The notes below the pieces were generated by a model, which was not told where the DNA came from, made no database searches, and was given only the letters and a program-made list of their open reading frames with translations. Below are positions 1-26,100 of a DNA stretch of 64,000 bases, piece after piece; position 1 is the first letter of the stretch; each line of letters begins with the position of its first letter. This stretch comes from Gymnorhina tibicen. Its lineage: Eukaryota > Chordata > Aves > Passeriformes > Artamidae. A program made the position numbers and the translations under genes. The stretch lies in the NCBI GenBank assembly GCA_013399875.1, contig VXAZ01018984.1, forward strand, positions 6,239,503 through 6,303,502, read 5' to 3'.

Positions 1-814
1 AGAAATTTCTTCTGATGCTAAGTTTTAAAGAAGATAGAAGTAAATGAAAATTTGTTTGTCATACGTTATGCCTGTCTGTATGATAAATAGTTTGAAGTTT
101 GAAATGAAGACTCAGTTTGTGGCAGGCTTTAGGGCAAGGCTAAAAATAATCATAAAATTACTGTATGTGAGTTTTTAGAAAATTAAGACACGCTGTGTCC
201 TGTGTCTTCACAAAGAACGAATAGAGGAGCAGGCACCCTCTCTTTGCTGATGGCCAAGCTAGTGCTGAGATGTATTTTGCAGGCCACATATTGATTCATA
301 TTTAACACCTAATTGTGCCATCTGTGAGGGGAAATAAGTGCTACTTGTAACTCAATAAAGGACAAGGTGTCAGTACTCGTTTAGTATTGCACGGATGTTT
401 TGAAATTTTCCAAGAGCAACTTAAATAGAAGCTTTACAGTATTCTCACTCCTGATGTCTGGGGCACTCCTGATTTCCTCTGCATCCCACAGTGTTTCCCT
501 CTGGAGAAGGGGAGCAGCTACATGAATAATCACTTGCACAGTGGGTTAGAAAAGCTGAGTTTAAGATTGACAGAAGGAACACTGGACGTGGATAGAATTA
601 CTCTTTGCAAATACACAAAGGGAGAGAAATTTTGCATGTGGATGAACAAACAGTACTTACATTCCTTTGTATCAGCAAAAACCTTACAAGTTTTTGCAGA
701 CTTCTAAAGCTCAAAATGTTCTTAAAATAAAAAAATCATTGCTAGAGTAGGGTTTGAGAGTAGCTCCTTAGTTGGCCAGCTGAGAAGTCGTGTTTTCCTG
801 TGGTGCTTGAATAA

Positions 815-12298
<11,484 letters not shown>

Positions 12299-12435
12299 CC
12301 TTTAAAAGGGCCTTTTTTTTAATTATGAGACCGAAGTGCTCAGGTTGTTTCATTTTGTGTATGTTGCATTCAAAATTAGAGTTTTACTCATCTGCTGTGT
12401 GCTGTTCAAAAGTATGTTTATTTCCTGTAAATAGC

Positions 12436-12441
12436 ATTAAA
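12436..12441 (+). terminator. POLR2B: Probable POLR2B poly(A) signal (ATTAAA)
   Basis: ATTAAA lies about 140 bp after the POLR2B stop codon and is the first good polyadenylation hexamer downstream. A short 3' UTR fits. The cleavage site is not visible from sequence. Confidence 0.45.
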
Positions 12442-14013
12442 ATTTGTAATCAAACTTGTGAATCTATTTGCGTATCTATAAAAGAAGTGTGCAAGCAAAT
12501 TGGGACTCACAGAAAAAGGGAGTTAAGAGGGACTGATTAGTCAGCGAGAAAAAGCCAGAGCTTGCAGCTTTCCGAAATACTAATTTAAAACTGTGCGTAA
12601 GTGAAAGTCCTCACATCACAGCTCTGCACCATCATCTGTGGAAAAACAAAAACATGTTACACTCTGTCCTGTTCCAAGGGGAATATCTCAACTTTGGCAA
12701 TAGCTTTGGGATCTCTTGGCTGAGGCTGAGACCTGACCCCTCCTTCCTTCCTGCCTTCTTTCCTTCCCTCCCTGCTGCAGGGAGGTGATAATAGACACGT
12801 TTTTCTGTGCTGAGATCACCTGGACATGGCACACAGACTCTCACAGTGTGAGCTGATGTCTGACAGTCTGTTCCATTAACCTTATCAATTTCCCTTAAGC
12901 TGGCAGTCTACATGTACTTATCACTCAGCTCCAGCTGCCTAGCTTTCCTACAGCTGAAAAGAACCAGCTGTAACATGTGCTGGGTGTGTGTAAGAAATAA
13001 ACTGAGGCACTATGCACAGTACTGCAACCTCGCAGTAGTTACTGTGAGAGAGGGAGTGAACATTTTCTCTTCTGGGGTATAAGCATGCTGTTCGTGGCAC
13101 AACTCAGTAAAACTCAATTTCACTCACATCCATAAATAGGATGTTTGAAAAGGGATTAGAGACTACCTAAAAAGCATTAGCAAAGTTCCTATGCATGATA
13201 TTTGGATTCACTGTAAGCTCTCATTTCATTGCCAGGTGCTGTTAATGCTCTTCTAAGGGAAGTATTTCAGCTCTTCACAGACATAAGGATACAAAAAGTC
13301 AGGACTATATAGTTTGGATCAATCCAGCTGGGATTAAAACTAAGGATTATGTCCAAAAGGGGATTTGGGCAGCACACTATTCTCTAGCTGTATGCTTTGT
13401 TCCCTGTGCCTCTGCCTCTGGCAGGGTTACAGTTACTGTTCTGGCTATCCAGATTTATTCCTAAGCTTATCACGTGGCTGTGGTACATCCTCTGCAGCTG
13501 GGATGAGGGTGACTGGTTTGCCACCAGCTTTGCACACAGCCTAGCAAAGAGAACATGCTGTGGGAAATCTCTGACGTTTGACATCCCAGCATGGGATGAA
13601 CATGGCAGGAACTGGAATGTCTGTTGTGCCAATACTGCTCCCAGGAGAGAGGAGCAGGTTTGAAAGCATCCAGACAACACGGAAAGGATGATACAAATGT
13701 AGGGCTGGAAACCCACTGAAAGTTGCTCTATAAAAAACCCAGAAGGTGTTTCTTAATTTTAATTTGGTATTTCCAGTACTTCACAGCACTTGGGGGGTAC
13801 TTAACAATCCCTTGAGAACTCTAGCAGCTAAGATTTGCTGGAATGTTTTGTCAAATGCAGAAAACCGCATGTCAAAGTGGTATTTCTAGTGCGGGGGGCG
13901 GGTGTTGTTGGTTTGAGTTTTTTTTTAGAAAGCATTAACCAGAGGTGGTGGCCCTTTTGTATCAAATAACAATAAACTGTTAGGGGAAAGAGCTACTGAG
14001 TGTTCAGCCACAC
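12442..14013. other. Convergent intergenic stretch between POLR2B and IGFBP7 3' ends
   Basis: No coding homology is seen on either strand. It must contain the 3' UTR of IGFBP7 and possibly that gene's very short last exon. Notable content is only a pyrimidine-rich tract (about 12733-12780) and a reverse-strand AATAAA (TTTATT on plus at 13454-13459), which could be an IGFBP7 poly(A) signal. Confidence 0.5.
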
Positions 14014-14148
14014 TTACCAACCTTTGGTCAGGGCTATTTCATGCAGAGTTTCCACAACGTGGATTTTTGCAGAAGCTGTTGCCTCTCCTTTGGCATTTGA
14101 TGCATGGCACTCATATTCCCCAGCATCCTCTTTGCTCAGAGGAGATAT
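14014..14148 (-). CDS. IGFBP7: IGFBP7 exon 4 (end of Ig domain, stop or donor)
   Basis: The minus strand reads acceptor CCCTCAG, then ISPLSKEDAGEYECHASNAK, GEATASAKIHVVETLHEIAL, TKG. The DAGEYEC motif carries the second Ig cysteine. After TKG the sequence is tg|gtaagt: a strong donor at 14017/14016, or, read through, W then TAA (14016-14014). In human the protein continues a few residues in a tiny fifth exon, which I could not place here. Confidence 0.9.
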   Translation of the reverse strand: MSPLSKEDAGEYECHASNAKGEATASAKIHVVETLHEIALTKGW

Positions 14149-17100
14149 CTGAGGGAAGAAACACACCCCGGTCCCCCAGTTAGCATGTTGTGCATAGATA
14201 GAAGTCATTCTGTTTTCAGGTATCTTACATAACTAAACCCTGTACTCCCCTGTATGCCCCCTCTGCTTTTGCAAGTAGTATGCACAACTTCTGCTGCATG
14301 CCAGAGAGAGGAAGGGTGCGTGCCACAGGCAGGACTGGAGCCAGCAGCCACCCTTATCCTTCATCCCTAACTCACACAGGTTGTTTTCCTCTAAATGCCC
14401 TGTCTGTTGCCATGTGTCTCCTGTACTGCTCTTTGTTCACGAGCAGTTTGCAAGCTGCACTCTGCTGTCTGTGCAGCTCTGTGCATACACAAAGTACTCA
14501 CCAGCACCCAGCCAGTCACTTCGTGTTTCTCAGGGCCCCCGCGGGTCTGGATAGCCAAGTTCTCCCGGTCCCCAGGCAGAAGCTCCATCCTCTGGACACC
14601 ATACTGTCCTCGAATTATCTAAACAGAAGGGCAGGAATGGGTAAGAACTTTGGGGCTTACTTAGCTGGAACTGTATGCCGAACCACACCTGCACACAGAT
14701 CAACATTAGTTATACATGAATGTGTTTTGTGCAGCAGCAGCATTTCCTAGTGTCAGCGTTTCACCTTTATCCTCCCCGTAGTGCAGCCCCACCACCCCAG
14801 TGCCTCAGCCCTGAGGCTGTGTTCCCCTCGCCTCAGCAGCAACACACAGAGTAGCAGAGTTTTCTGGTACGGATGGTGTTGGGCAGTGGGGTGTGCCAAC
14901 ATGCCCTCTGCTGATCTGGCCTCGCAGAACTCCTGTGCGTGTTCCCAAGGGTGTGTTCAGCTCTGCAGCCATTCCCCAGTATCAGAGCACAGGATAAGTG
15001 GTGCTCAGCCCTTGTTACCACCAGGTCAAGCAGCCATGAGGAAGAGGCATGAAAAGCACGGCAGCACTGACAGTCAGTGTAAACTCAGTGTCTGCTCATA
15101 AACAAGCAGAACGCGCTGCCTGAGTTAACAAGCCCACACTGTATGCTCACCTGACAGTCTGCTCTTGAACCGCTACAAATAAAGCTTATGAATTTGTCTT
15201 ACAGCAAATTTTGGGCCAATCTAGGGGTTTTTTCTCCATTGTATCCTTAAGTAGTAATGTTTCACCTGAATTTTAAGACCCTTCACAAGGGTGCACAAAC
15301 CTGTGGCACTTGAGGAGGCTGCAGTGGCTCTCAGCTCTACAGCCAGGATTCTCTCCACTCAACATTGGCCCCCAACCTAAGCCAGATGTTACCAGTGCTG
15401 CCAAAATCAACATGCTGCTGGCTACTGGAGCTAAATGACTGCCCCATGTGGTTCCTGTTCCCGACGTGGGCGATGTCTAGCCACCTCAGAGTCACTGCTG
15501 CCAGCAGGGTAAAGGTGAAGGCAGGTCAAGGGACATTCCCCACATGCTCCGAATACCAGGCGCTACCAAGAGAAACATGAGTCCTGTCCTGGCTTGGGAT
15601 CAACAAGAGTTTGTTTTCTAAATATGTCTAAAAACTAAGCAAAACCAGATGTTTGGGGGTGGACAGAACTGCAGAGATGAGACAACTCATCAAAGAGGTG
15701 TGCTTCTACAGAGGGATCTGCTGTGGCCTTTGTGCTTACCAGGCAGTTTCAGCCACCTCAGGTTTGCTGTGCTGTAAGAGCTTCTAGCAGGGCCCTTACC
15801 TTGTTCCAGATGAGGACAGGAGTTGGGATGCCAATGACTTCACAGCTCAGGTAGATTTGTGCTCCTGTCACATTCCAGATGTCCTTAGGAGGAGTCACGA
15901 TGGAGGGTCCTGCAGAACGGGAGAAAAGCTTTTAAGTGCCAGGTGACTGACTGCAAGCCTGTCTCCATGCTAAGCCTTTTACGTGGAGGGCCAGTCACGT
16001 CTGATGGGTTTTGAGGATGAGGTGAAGGTGATCCCTGCTAGGAGAAAAGTTCACTGGACTGATCCCACATCATGGCAGTTCCCTCTCCAAAGCAACACAC
16101 ACATCTAGCCTTGAGCTATCCAGACCGATGGGCGCTTGCCCCAGATGAAAACTCAAGTGTTGAGCAGTTCAGGTGATGAGTCCTCCTCCTTGCAAGGTTG
16201 AGGTTAGAAGATACTGTTTGTATTCTCTTAACTCAGGGGCTGAGCAGAACTCTACCAACTGCTGGTTCTGCTTCCATGCAGTCCCCAAGTCAGCTGGCAT
16301 GGAGAAAAGGACCCCCAGGAGACGGTGCATCCACTCACTCTATCATGCCATGGAGAGCTTGGCCGGCTTGGCAGCATCCTTTCTCACAGCATGATTTCAA
16401 TCCCATGGCTGTGGGCTAGCAGAATTCAATGTTACGCTGTTCCTGTTTCACCTGTGTGCAATGCTCAGCCAAAGAAGGCTGGCTGGGTGGTGGCAGAGCT
16501 CTCCACAGGGGAGATCTGGGAAGGGAGTAGGAGAATGCAGAGCTCCATTTTTCTCCAGAGAGCTCCAGTTCCTGGTTAAATACAGAGTTGCTTCTAAAGC
16601 AGATCAGAGCAGGGTTGTTTTGCAGATCTGGCTGGAGATGTTTACCCCTCAGGCTGGGAAATGTTGGAGACGTAACCCATATCCCAGGAAGGGAAGAAAG
16701 GCCTTTTCTGTTCAATCCCTCTTTAGCGAGGCTGTTTTTCGAAACGCAGCTATTAACTCCCCACAATAGGAGGAGCAGACGAAAGGAGCACGGAGTGTTT
16801 ATTTCCAGTTATTGATAGCCTTAAGAACACAACAAACTGCTTTTCCCTTCTGTTCCGAAGATGCAGGCAGCAACAGGAAACTAAGGCTCCCATTATGCTC
16901 CATCAGGATAAGGCATTTCCTATGCAGACAGGTACTCCAGAGCCAGCCTGACAGAAGCTCCTGGGTGTACTGGCTCACAGACCACAGCTCATTCCCAGCC
17001 CTGTAAAAGACGGGCAGATACGGGTCCTGATGCTCCTTATGGGGTCCTGAATCTGCACTGATTTCAGCCCTGCATGTGCACTGCACCCTGCAGCCCTGTT

Positions 17101-20100
17101 GCAGACAGCGGGGTGCAAGTTTCAAGTGCATCCCACTGCACCAACATCTTCCAGCAGAAAGCTGGTGTCTTTTTCCTCCTCAGGATCTGGGGGCAGATCC
17201 ACCCTGGTATCACCAGCCCACAGGGTATCAGCCATCCTTCCGTTTTAGCCCAGGAGATGCTGAGGTGGTTCCCTGCTCCCAAGCAGCTGGTGCAAACCCA
17301 GAGAAGTGTTTGCTCTCCTCTTCCGAGAGACTTCTCTGTCCAGGAATGACTGTACACAGCCTGCTGGCAGGAAGCTGCTAAGAGACCAGGGGTGGCCCTC
17401 AACATTCTCTGTTACAGAAGTATCCCAGTTCTGAGTTTAACAGGAGGCAGCTGTGGAGAAGTAGAGAAGTTTTATGTGTAGCCCTGGGCGATGGTTGAAA
17501 CCACACCTAATAGTCAGCACGGGCTGGTTTCCTGGCGGACACCACAACCCAGGTGCTCCTCGTCTGCACAGAGCTGAGTCTCTCAGCTGAGAAAAGGATT
17601 TAAGCAGTGTTTCAACACCCTGCTGAAGGTTTTCCCGCTGAGCACCCTGCAGTCACCAGTCCAGGACATTGCCGTCCCCAGGGCCACCTCAAGTCATGAA
17701 CTCTGCTCCCCTTACCCAGTGTGGCATTTCCTGCACAGCTCAGCTGTTCTTTTTCTGGTGTCCCTTAAACAATAGGGATAATAGGGCGCTTGGAAGCTCT
17801 GATGGGACATGATGTCCCCAGGCAGCTTGGCTGGACCCAGGCTCTGTGAGGACCTCCAGCTGATACGTACCCAGCAAAGCCTGCTGCTGCTGCTGCTTTC
17901 TGCTCCAGCCCTCCACATGCAAAGTGCCCTCCCCAGAGCAGAGCTTGGGGCCTGTCCCCAGCTTGCAGGGCTATGTCTGCCCCTGTAGGACACCATCCTC
18001 TCTATCACTGGGGTTCTTCCATAAAGCAGGAAAAACACAACTGCTCCTCAATGACCACCACCTCTCACCACAGAAAAGGAGAGATCCTAACTCTTACATT
18101 AAAAGCCAGGTGGATTTTAAGGCACTGTTATAGCCTTCCAGGATCTGGCTCAATTCTCCTCTGGTTGGGAACTGGCAGCATTCAGCACAGTACTAAATCC
18201 CCTGCCTGAGGTGTCTCAGTTTTGGTTGCCACCGAGTTTCCCCCTGTGCCAAGGGTTCAGACACCCACTTGCCCACAGGTATTTGTTCACCCTGCCAGGA
18301 TGAACCAAGTCACACCACGATTTTTCAGCAGCAACTGCTGTCAGGGGAAAACAGACAAGGCATTTCTACCCACTTCCTGCGTGAGGAGAAACTGTTTATC
18401 TTCTTGGACAGGGGAATTGCCTGCACAGCTTCACAGCAAGCTGTGCCTGGCTTGGCACAGCAGTCACAGCACAGTGAGAGCTTGGCTGTTACAAGCTAGT
18501 CCTGAGCTCGGGATGTACATCCTGATCCAACCAGGCAGAACATGACGTTCTGCATTTGGCTGCAAAATGAGCAGGAAGCATCCACAGGCCTCTGCCTGTA
18601 TCTGACACAGCTCTGAGGCCAGGAGGGAATGCACATCCTGAGAGATGCAACAAGTGTCATGGGAAAAGTCACTGTGCTCTCTCCGGACAATTGACTTAAA
18701 TCCATACCGCCGAAACTCTAGAGCTGGGCTTCTTCCGCCACTAAAAATAAATGAGAAAGGCCAAGAAGTCAGCAGATTTAAAGTCGTATCATGACTGGCT
18801 ACAGCAGTAGCTAAACTCTCACCACAGTGAGCTGACACCCAGGTGTATGACAGTCACCCTGCTTACTGCCTGTGCTGGTCCCACTCATGCTCCCTCCCAC
18901 AGTCCCCCAAAGTGGACGGAGATGGACAGATGACATGGCAACTTGACACAACAGGAGAGGCAGGGGATGGCTGAGCCTCGCAAGCACTTCAGAAGATGTG
19001 AGGACATTCCCTCCTCCAAGTGTCCCTCTTGCTTCAGGAGTTCTTGTGAAGGGAGCAAAGCCAGTACTGGAAACAAGCCCACCTTGTACAGAGCAGATTT
19101 CTTGATTCCTGCCAGCAAGGAGCCTCCCCACCATCATCCTACAGCCCGCACCTCGGAGGCCTTGCTGCTCTATTGGCAGCACTGCCCACAGAGGGGATGG
19201 TTTCTCCCCCAGCTCCCTTCAGGCTGAGGACCTGAGGGCTGCACCTGCTGATAAAAATGGTCACCACAGCCTCAAGGAGGCTGAGTGCTCCCCGCTGTCC
19301 CACAGGGCCCGTGCCAGGGACACTGTGGATGTACAGATGCTCCCTGACTGCGCAGGAGCTCCTTGACCAAGATGACAGCCCAAGCTGTTGATGGAGATCA
19401 GATGCTCTCCACAGGCACTTCAGGCATTTCCTCCGTGCTCAGCCCATTGTTTCTAAAACAAACAGCTCTCCCTGGCCCAGGAAGGGGCTTTTTACAGAGC
19501 CCCAGAGTTCATTCACCCTGGGAGAGAGCCTGAAAACACAGGGACTACTTTTTCTGCGGCTTGCGGGGAGCTGACAGCCTGCGTTATGTCAAAAGTAGCA
19601 GCTGGAAAGGAGTTCCCATTGTTGTACGTAGTTGCTTTTCTGCCACAGCAATGTGCACAGCAGAGCCTCTGACGTCCTCGATGAGGATATTATTTGGCAT
19701 CTGCTCCTGACACCCCTCCTACACCAGGCACCCCTTCTCTTCTCAGCCACAGCTTGCAGAGACCTGGCATTTCCCAGCCCACCCACCTGTCCCTCACTGA
19801 TACCTGGGATGGTCAATCACAGCTCAGGGTTAGCTGGTCCTCACCAATCTTCCTTTGGTGTCCACACACACACTCAAATAAGAAACACACAGCAAGCACA
19901 GCAGTAACATTTTTGCTAAAATCAAGGGGCCTACAGGTATGTCACTAAAGGCAAAAATCAGCTGTACACTAAGCACTGTGGGCTATGTCCTGGTGCTTGG
20001 GAGTGTGTGGAAGCCCGGACCATGAACACACCAGGCCATGCACCACACACTGAGGCTCACGTGGGTGTCAGCTTGGCTCCCAGCCAGCCCTCCTGCGCGC

Positions 20101-23100
20101 TGCACTGCCCTGCCACAGCCCCAGGTCACACACAGGCTGGGAACACTCCCCAAGAGGACAAACCCAACCAAAAGCTAAACATCATTCACTCTCACAAGCT
20201 ATTGCAAGTCTGAAAATAAACCCACTCCAGTCTCCTAAGCTGCTCGTAAAGAACTTTTGCTTCAAAATTACTTTATATGGAAAAAGGGGAAACCTTCCAT
20301 AAGCAACATCTAGTCATTTTAGCTGGCATGGCCTCAGCTACTCCCTCCCAGGTCAGTGCCCTGTGAGAGGCAGCAGCAGATGGGAAATGCAAGCAGCTCC
20401 TGGCCTTCCCCACTCCCAAAGCTGCCTGCTGCTTTCTGGCAGATTTACACGCTTCCTCGTTTACCTTTTTCTGAGGGCATTTCTCCTCCTCCTGTGATCT
20501 ATCTTTGAAGAGATGAAGGAGTTACAGAATGAAGCTCCAAGACATCCACAGGAAAGCGGATGCTGTGTCTGTTGGGACGCTCCCCCTCAGACTTCAGCAG
20601 GCCCTGGAAAGGCCACAAACACGAACATAGCTTTGCCCCAAGCCCTGGAGACTTGAGACTGAGTCAGCGTGAGGAAGGGCCCTGGGCCACCATCATTCTG
20701 CCATGGAGCAACTCCTGCTTTCCACACCACTGGGCTCTGCGTGGTGCACACCACTGCCACTGGAAATTCCAGCCCTGCTGCTTTACCATGGTTTGGGAAC
20801 TCTGCCTTCAGAGACCTTGTGCATGACCTTCACATCATAGAATCATAGAACGGTGTCAGTTGAAAAGGACCTTAAAGATCATCTACTTCCATGAGCTAAA
20901 GCCTGGAAAGAATGTGAAAAGCTTGCAGTGGGAGACACAGAAACAAGGCATGGCAGCATTTATGCATGGAAAAGCAAGCAGAGCTTTCAAAAATCCGACC
21001 TGATTAGACTTGTTACGTGGTAATCTCCTATTTAGTTCTAACCTCAGCCAACCTCAGCCCAACAAAGGATTAAACGCATTTTTTTAAACACGGCATGCTT
21101 TTCCAGCAACAGAAAAAACAAACATGGGGTGGAATTTGCTGATCAGTAATCATTCCTTCCTAGTGAATTTGGGTATGCTGTGATGATTAAGAATGAAGAC
21201 ACAGGTGAAATACAGGATCCTCCTGGGCAGTGAAGGTTTTGCATAGTCCCTGGCATACTGTTGCTCTCTAGGGCTCTGACAAGTAATATATTAAACAACT
21301 TCCATAGTAGATTTTAGCACAGTGACCATAAAAACTCAAGCTCCAATGAACCAAAACCTTTTCAAATAATGAAATGCCTTTTAGGGAGGAATTTATGACC
21401 TATGCTACAACAGTGGAAGCCCCCAAAGTTACACATGAATTTTAAATCACCAGTATTTTTGAACACTGAGAGCAATGAACAGCAGTGTTCAGGAGGCAGT
21501 CATGAAACGCAACGCAGTCCAGGAAGGTTGGACATGTTTTAAAAAAGGAATTGTTAAATATTCAAGAGCAGACTGTCCCTAAGTGTAGAAAGACCAGGGA
21601 AAAAGACCAGCATCATTAAACAGAGAACTTAGGCTGGAATTTGGGGGAAAAAAAAGGAGAATCTATCATCTCTGGAAGAAGGGTCAGATAACGTGGGAGG
21701 ACTATAAGGATGTCGTGAGGTAGGGAGGAAATAAGAAGGGCCAAAGCCCAAAGAGAATTTGATTTGGCTGCTACAGTTAAAGACAACCAAACAAATTTCT
21801 ACAAACAGTGGCAGCAAAAGGAGGGTCAAGGAGTGTCTCCATCATTTGCTGAATGCAGAGGGTAGTGTAGTGACAGGGGATAAGAAGGCAGAGGCACTTA
21901 ATGCCTTCTTTGCCTTAAATGTCAAGACCAGTTGTCTTCAGGATACCCAGCTCCCAGAGTTGGAAGCTGGCGATGGGGAGATGAGGGAAGCCCCCATAAT
22001 GCATGAGGAAATGATTAGTGGCCTGCTGTGCCAATTGGACACTCACAAGTCTGTGGGTCCTGATGAGATCCACCCCAGAGTGCTCTGCCACAGACTCTCA
22101 GGATGCAGCACAAAAATGCTGGCAAGATCCACCTACAAATGCAATGTTTCCTTTGCAGCGGAAGACAGCAGGTAGCAGGCCACTGCTGCAAGACCCCCAC
22201 TCCCACCTGCTGAAGAAACTCAAACCAGATTCCCAGAAGAATCAGGAAACTCAGTTCATTTCCAACCACAGATGAGTTAGCAAAAACTTCTCTAAATCTT
22301 TCCACAGCAAAGACAAAACCACTCATGAAATGTGTATATTCCTCTAAGTCCCTTAAAAACCAGAAAAGGAAGAATGGGAGGAAAGAACTAAAGCAATCTG
22401 AGCCTCTTATTAACAAATCTAGAAGAATTTCTTGCAAAATGTGCCTGGCTATGAACTATGTTTTGTGGTGTCTCAGCATGGGAGCCTTTGTACTTAAGGC
22501 AGTTGTATCAGGAGAAGATGAGTTAATCTCAGTGATAACAGCAGTCTGCCATTTCCCACAAGTTTTTTTTTTTCCCAAAACCCTGTTTTTGCTCTACTCT
22601 GGTAGTGGATTAAAAAAATAAAACAAACCACCCTACAAAACTAAGATATTTCTGGCAAAGCCTCAACAGCTGAATTTGGATAGAATGAGCCAACAGATGT
22701 GATTCATGTTTCTTGTTTTGAAGTTGACCTGTGGGAACTTGGCACTTCTTTGTTTGCAGCACAGATGAACCCTTATGAACAGTGGAGCATCAGCAAAGCA
22801 AAACCACTGGTGGGGTAAATTGGCAGGAATTTGGGGGGGCTGTGTATTTTCCCCTAGGGCTGCCAGTCTCCACAAGATCCTGGCAGTCACAATCCTATGT
22901 CCATCAGCCTGTTTTTTTTAAACACTGTGGACAGCCAAAAAACTTCACACCCACGTTCTCCTGAGCCCCAGAGCTGGTGTGTGGCACCTTAGCAAAAAAA
23001 TCCCTTCTGCAAGGGATGCTGTTCTGGGCTTCTGGGAAGCCAAAATGATACCTCTCTGGGGGGACAGCACAGCTCCAGTGACTGGGATCTCCTTACTGGT

Positions 23101-26100
23101 GAGATTTAGACAAGTTTAATGCTGGTTACAGTCAGCTGTAAAAGAATCTCTCCTGGTTCTGCTGTTCATCTGTAGCCTGTGGGAGGGATCCTGTGAGCCC
23201 TTATCATCAAAAGGAAAAGCCCTGCATGTTCCCAGTGCTGGGAAAACACTTTCATAGAGCCACAAAGTTTTAAACCACATTCAGATGAATAGAAATAAAG
23301 CAGACTGCTTGGCAAGCCAGCAAATTTACCCTTCACACAGAGAGGCCCTCGGTTTCTACCCCCAGGAGGTCTTTGTAGGTAGGTACAAAGCAGCACCAGT
23401 TCCCTGGAGAAGGAAATACTGTCCTCTGAAGTCTGCTGAGAGCAGCTTTGTGGTACACTGCATTTGGGCAAGAACAGGAGTTTGGCTTCCACCAAGAGAG
23501 AAGTGAGCATAACACAAAGACAAAGCCTTGACTGACAACAGCAAAACAACCTGGAGACCCCAACCCTGTTGGAACAAGCATTAGGGACTTCAGGCCATAT
23601 AATGAGACAACTTTGGCAGTATTTCCAGCAGTCACAACATGTCTCTCAAAGCAGGTATTTGCTGGTAGCTAAGGATAAGAAAGACTCAGGGCTATTTGTC
23701 CTTTCCTGCACTGGTTAGGCAACAAGTAGGTGCCTGGTATTTTTCAGCTCAGACATCATCATCAGAAATCCTGATAGCTTTTTTTTTTTATGGGGGTTGG
23801 TGCTTTGAGGTTGTTTTTCTGCCTGGCTTGAGCTGAGCCATGCAACCCTAATTCTTTATGCCAGCTGGCTTTGCATGGCAGTGGGTACCACAGTCCTCCT
23901 GCCCCAGGTCCTAGCTGGCTGCAAACAGCCTCAGTGTGTGCACTGCAAATTGAATTTCAGCCTACATTCCTGAAGCCACCAGCTCCTTAAGAGGCTCTTC
24001 TGAACATCTGTGCACAGCTGTGTGACAGCAGTGACAGAGGGCAGCTCCCCAGCTGTCAGAGCAGCCTCCCCTCCTGCCAAGGGGGCCACCAGAGGAGGCA
24101 CCCCAGACTGCCTGTACCTGCTCCACCAGCAGGCTTCTGCTTTGTGTCTGGACCTGCCCTGCCTGCAAGACCTGGCAGCAGAACTGAGCTGCATTTTCAT
24201 AGGCAGAGAGCAAACAGACAATCCGTTTAAAGGCAATGTTGTAAAGCAGATGGAAAACTTCACAGCATCCGCCTCCCGCATCCTCAGCACGGGGATTAGC
24301 TACAAAGAGGCTGCTGGGACACACAGGTAGAGATGGGATGCGGGTTGGGGGTGCCCGGAGAGAGAGGAGGGCAAACTCGTGGCCAGATGTGAGTCCAAGT
24401 GTGAGGGCAAAGCAGGAGCCCAGCCAGTAGGGTGCAGCATGGCATCACTGCCTGCTCCCCCAGAGCAGAAAGACAGGCAGCTTTTTCTGCTGGCACAGCA
24501 CCAAGAGCAGCCAGGCAGCTTCAAGGAGTTGGCAGTCAAGTAGGATGCCTTTCTCTGGCATCCCCAACAGTTCTGCCCATGTAAAACCCACTCTAGAAAG
24601 GATCCCTCCATCTGCCAAGTGCAGGTAGAGCAAGGGTTATTTCCGTCCTTTCAAACTCTTCTCAACTGTGTCTGCCTTTGCCCTCCAGCAGCAAGTTTTG
24701 GCTGCAGCAGAAATACCTTTTTCTGCATGGCTTCATGATTTCTGTACAAATCACAGACATCACATCTGAGAGGTCTGGGAAACAATCAAGGACAAGGTCA
24801 AGGCGAATTCTGCAGGGTTGAGAATGTGCTCATTCCTTTTGCTATTTAATATCAAAGAAAGATCCAACAGGATGTGCAAAACAAGTCTTCCCTCTCCAGC
24901 TCCACTTGAACAAATAAAAAACCAAAAAAAATCCCAAGAGCAATCAAACACAGTTAGGACCCACTGCTGGAACCATGTTTCTGGATCTCTTCTCAGATAT
25001 TCTCTTGAAAGGCTGCTCACTCTTGGACTGAAAGGACGTGGTCCCTATAATCCAGCGAGGGCATGCAGACACCTCAGAGCCCATCTGCCACAAACAGGAA
25101 GCCCAAGTGCCCTGTCACCCAAGGACTCCTTTCTGTGCAAAAGCTGTCACATAAATGACTGATCCTGCCTCTTTGTGGTCTCCCTGTGCTGGATCCCACC
25201 CTAGATAGTGCCTTAAGGAGATAGCATCTGATTGTGGTGGGAAATGGCAAAAGCCAGAACTTCCACTATTTGACTACCACAGTATTCAGGTCCTTCTAGA
25301 AACCTAGAAAAGTATAGTCTCCTGTCTGGAAAGATACTGGAAAAGGCTCTATCCTGTGAGGCTGATAGGATGGATGTTCTCTTCTGTCAGTGTTTCAAAA
25401 TCCATGTGGAGATTACAACTCCCCGCCCTTCCCACCCAATACTCCTAACTGCCAGGAGGCCCTAAGGGATACAGAAATACTTCCAGATGTCTAGCACGGT
25501 TGCGGAATAAATCCCTACCTCTGCTGCAAGCCACAGAGTAGTGCATATCGCCAGAAGGCCCACAGCACAAGGAAGGCTCATGCAGCTGAGAGAAATCTCT
25601 GAAGGGTCAGTTGTGACACCACTGCTGAGCAGCCCACATCCATCCTGCTCCCTTCCCTGAGATGCTGGGTCAGAGCTCTCCGAGCAGCAGGAGCCAAAAG
25701 AAGACCAGCACCCCAGAGTGACAGAGGACATTCTGCCAGTGGCTCTGCACCACATGCTCCAGTGAAGTTCTTATAACAGGTAACAGCCCGTAAAGGTGTC
25801 TTGCTGCAGTTCTGCACACCTGAAGAGACCTTCTCCAAGGAAGGGATGCGGTTTGTGCATGGAATGGCTGTCCCACACTGAGACCCTTCTTCAGAGAAGC
25901 TGCTGCTGTGATGATCAGAGGACAGAAAAAGTCTTGGGGGACCTGTTGGAGGCTGGCAAGTCAGTGGCCTTCCACATCCCCTGCCCAGTGGTTCATGTTT
26001 GCACTGACCTCATCAAACTCTATCTCCATAGTCTAGATCAAAGCCCCACCAGGTCAAACCAGCATCCAGTCTGGGACAGACACGAGGAAGTGCAGCCAAT

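Noticed and set aside
12900..12956. Candidate IGFBP7 exon 5 (minus-strand acceptor TTCTTTTCAG at about 12954)
   Set aside because: None of the possible phases gives a tail resembling the conserved IGFBP7 C-terminus; left as unplaced.
21759..22175. 138-codon frame as a host gene
   Set aside because: The sequence is the CR1 ORF2 linker region; it is truncated, with frame breaks upstream.
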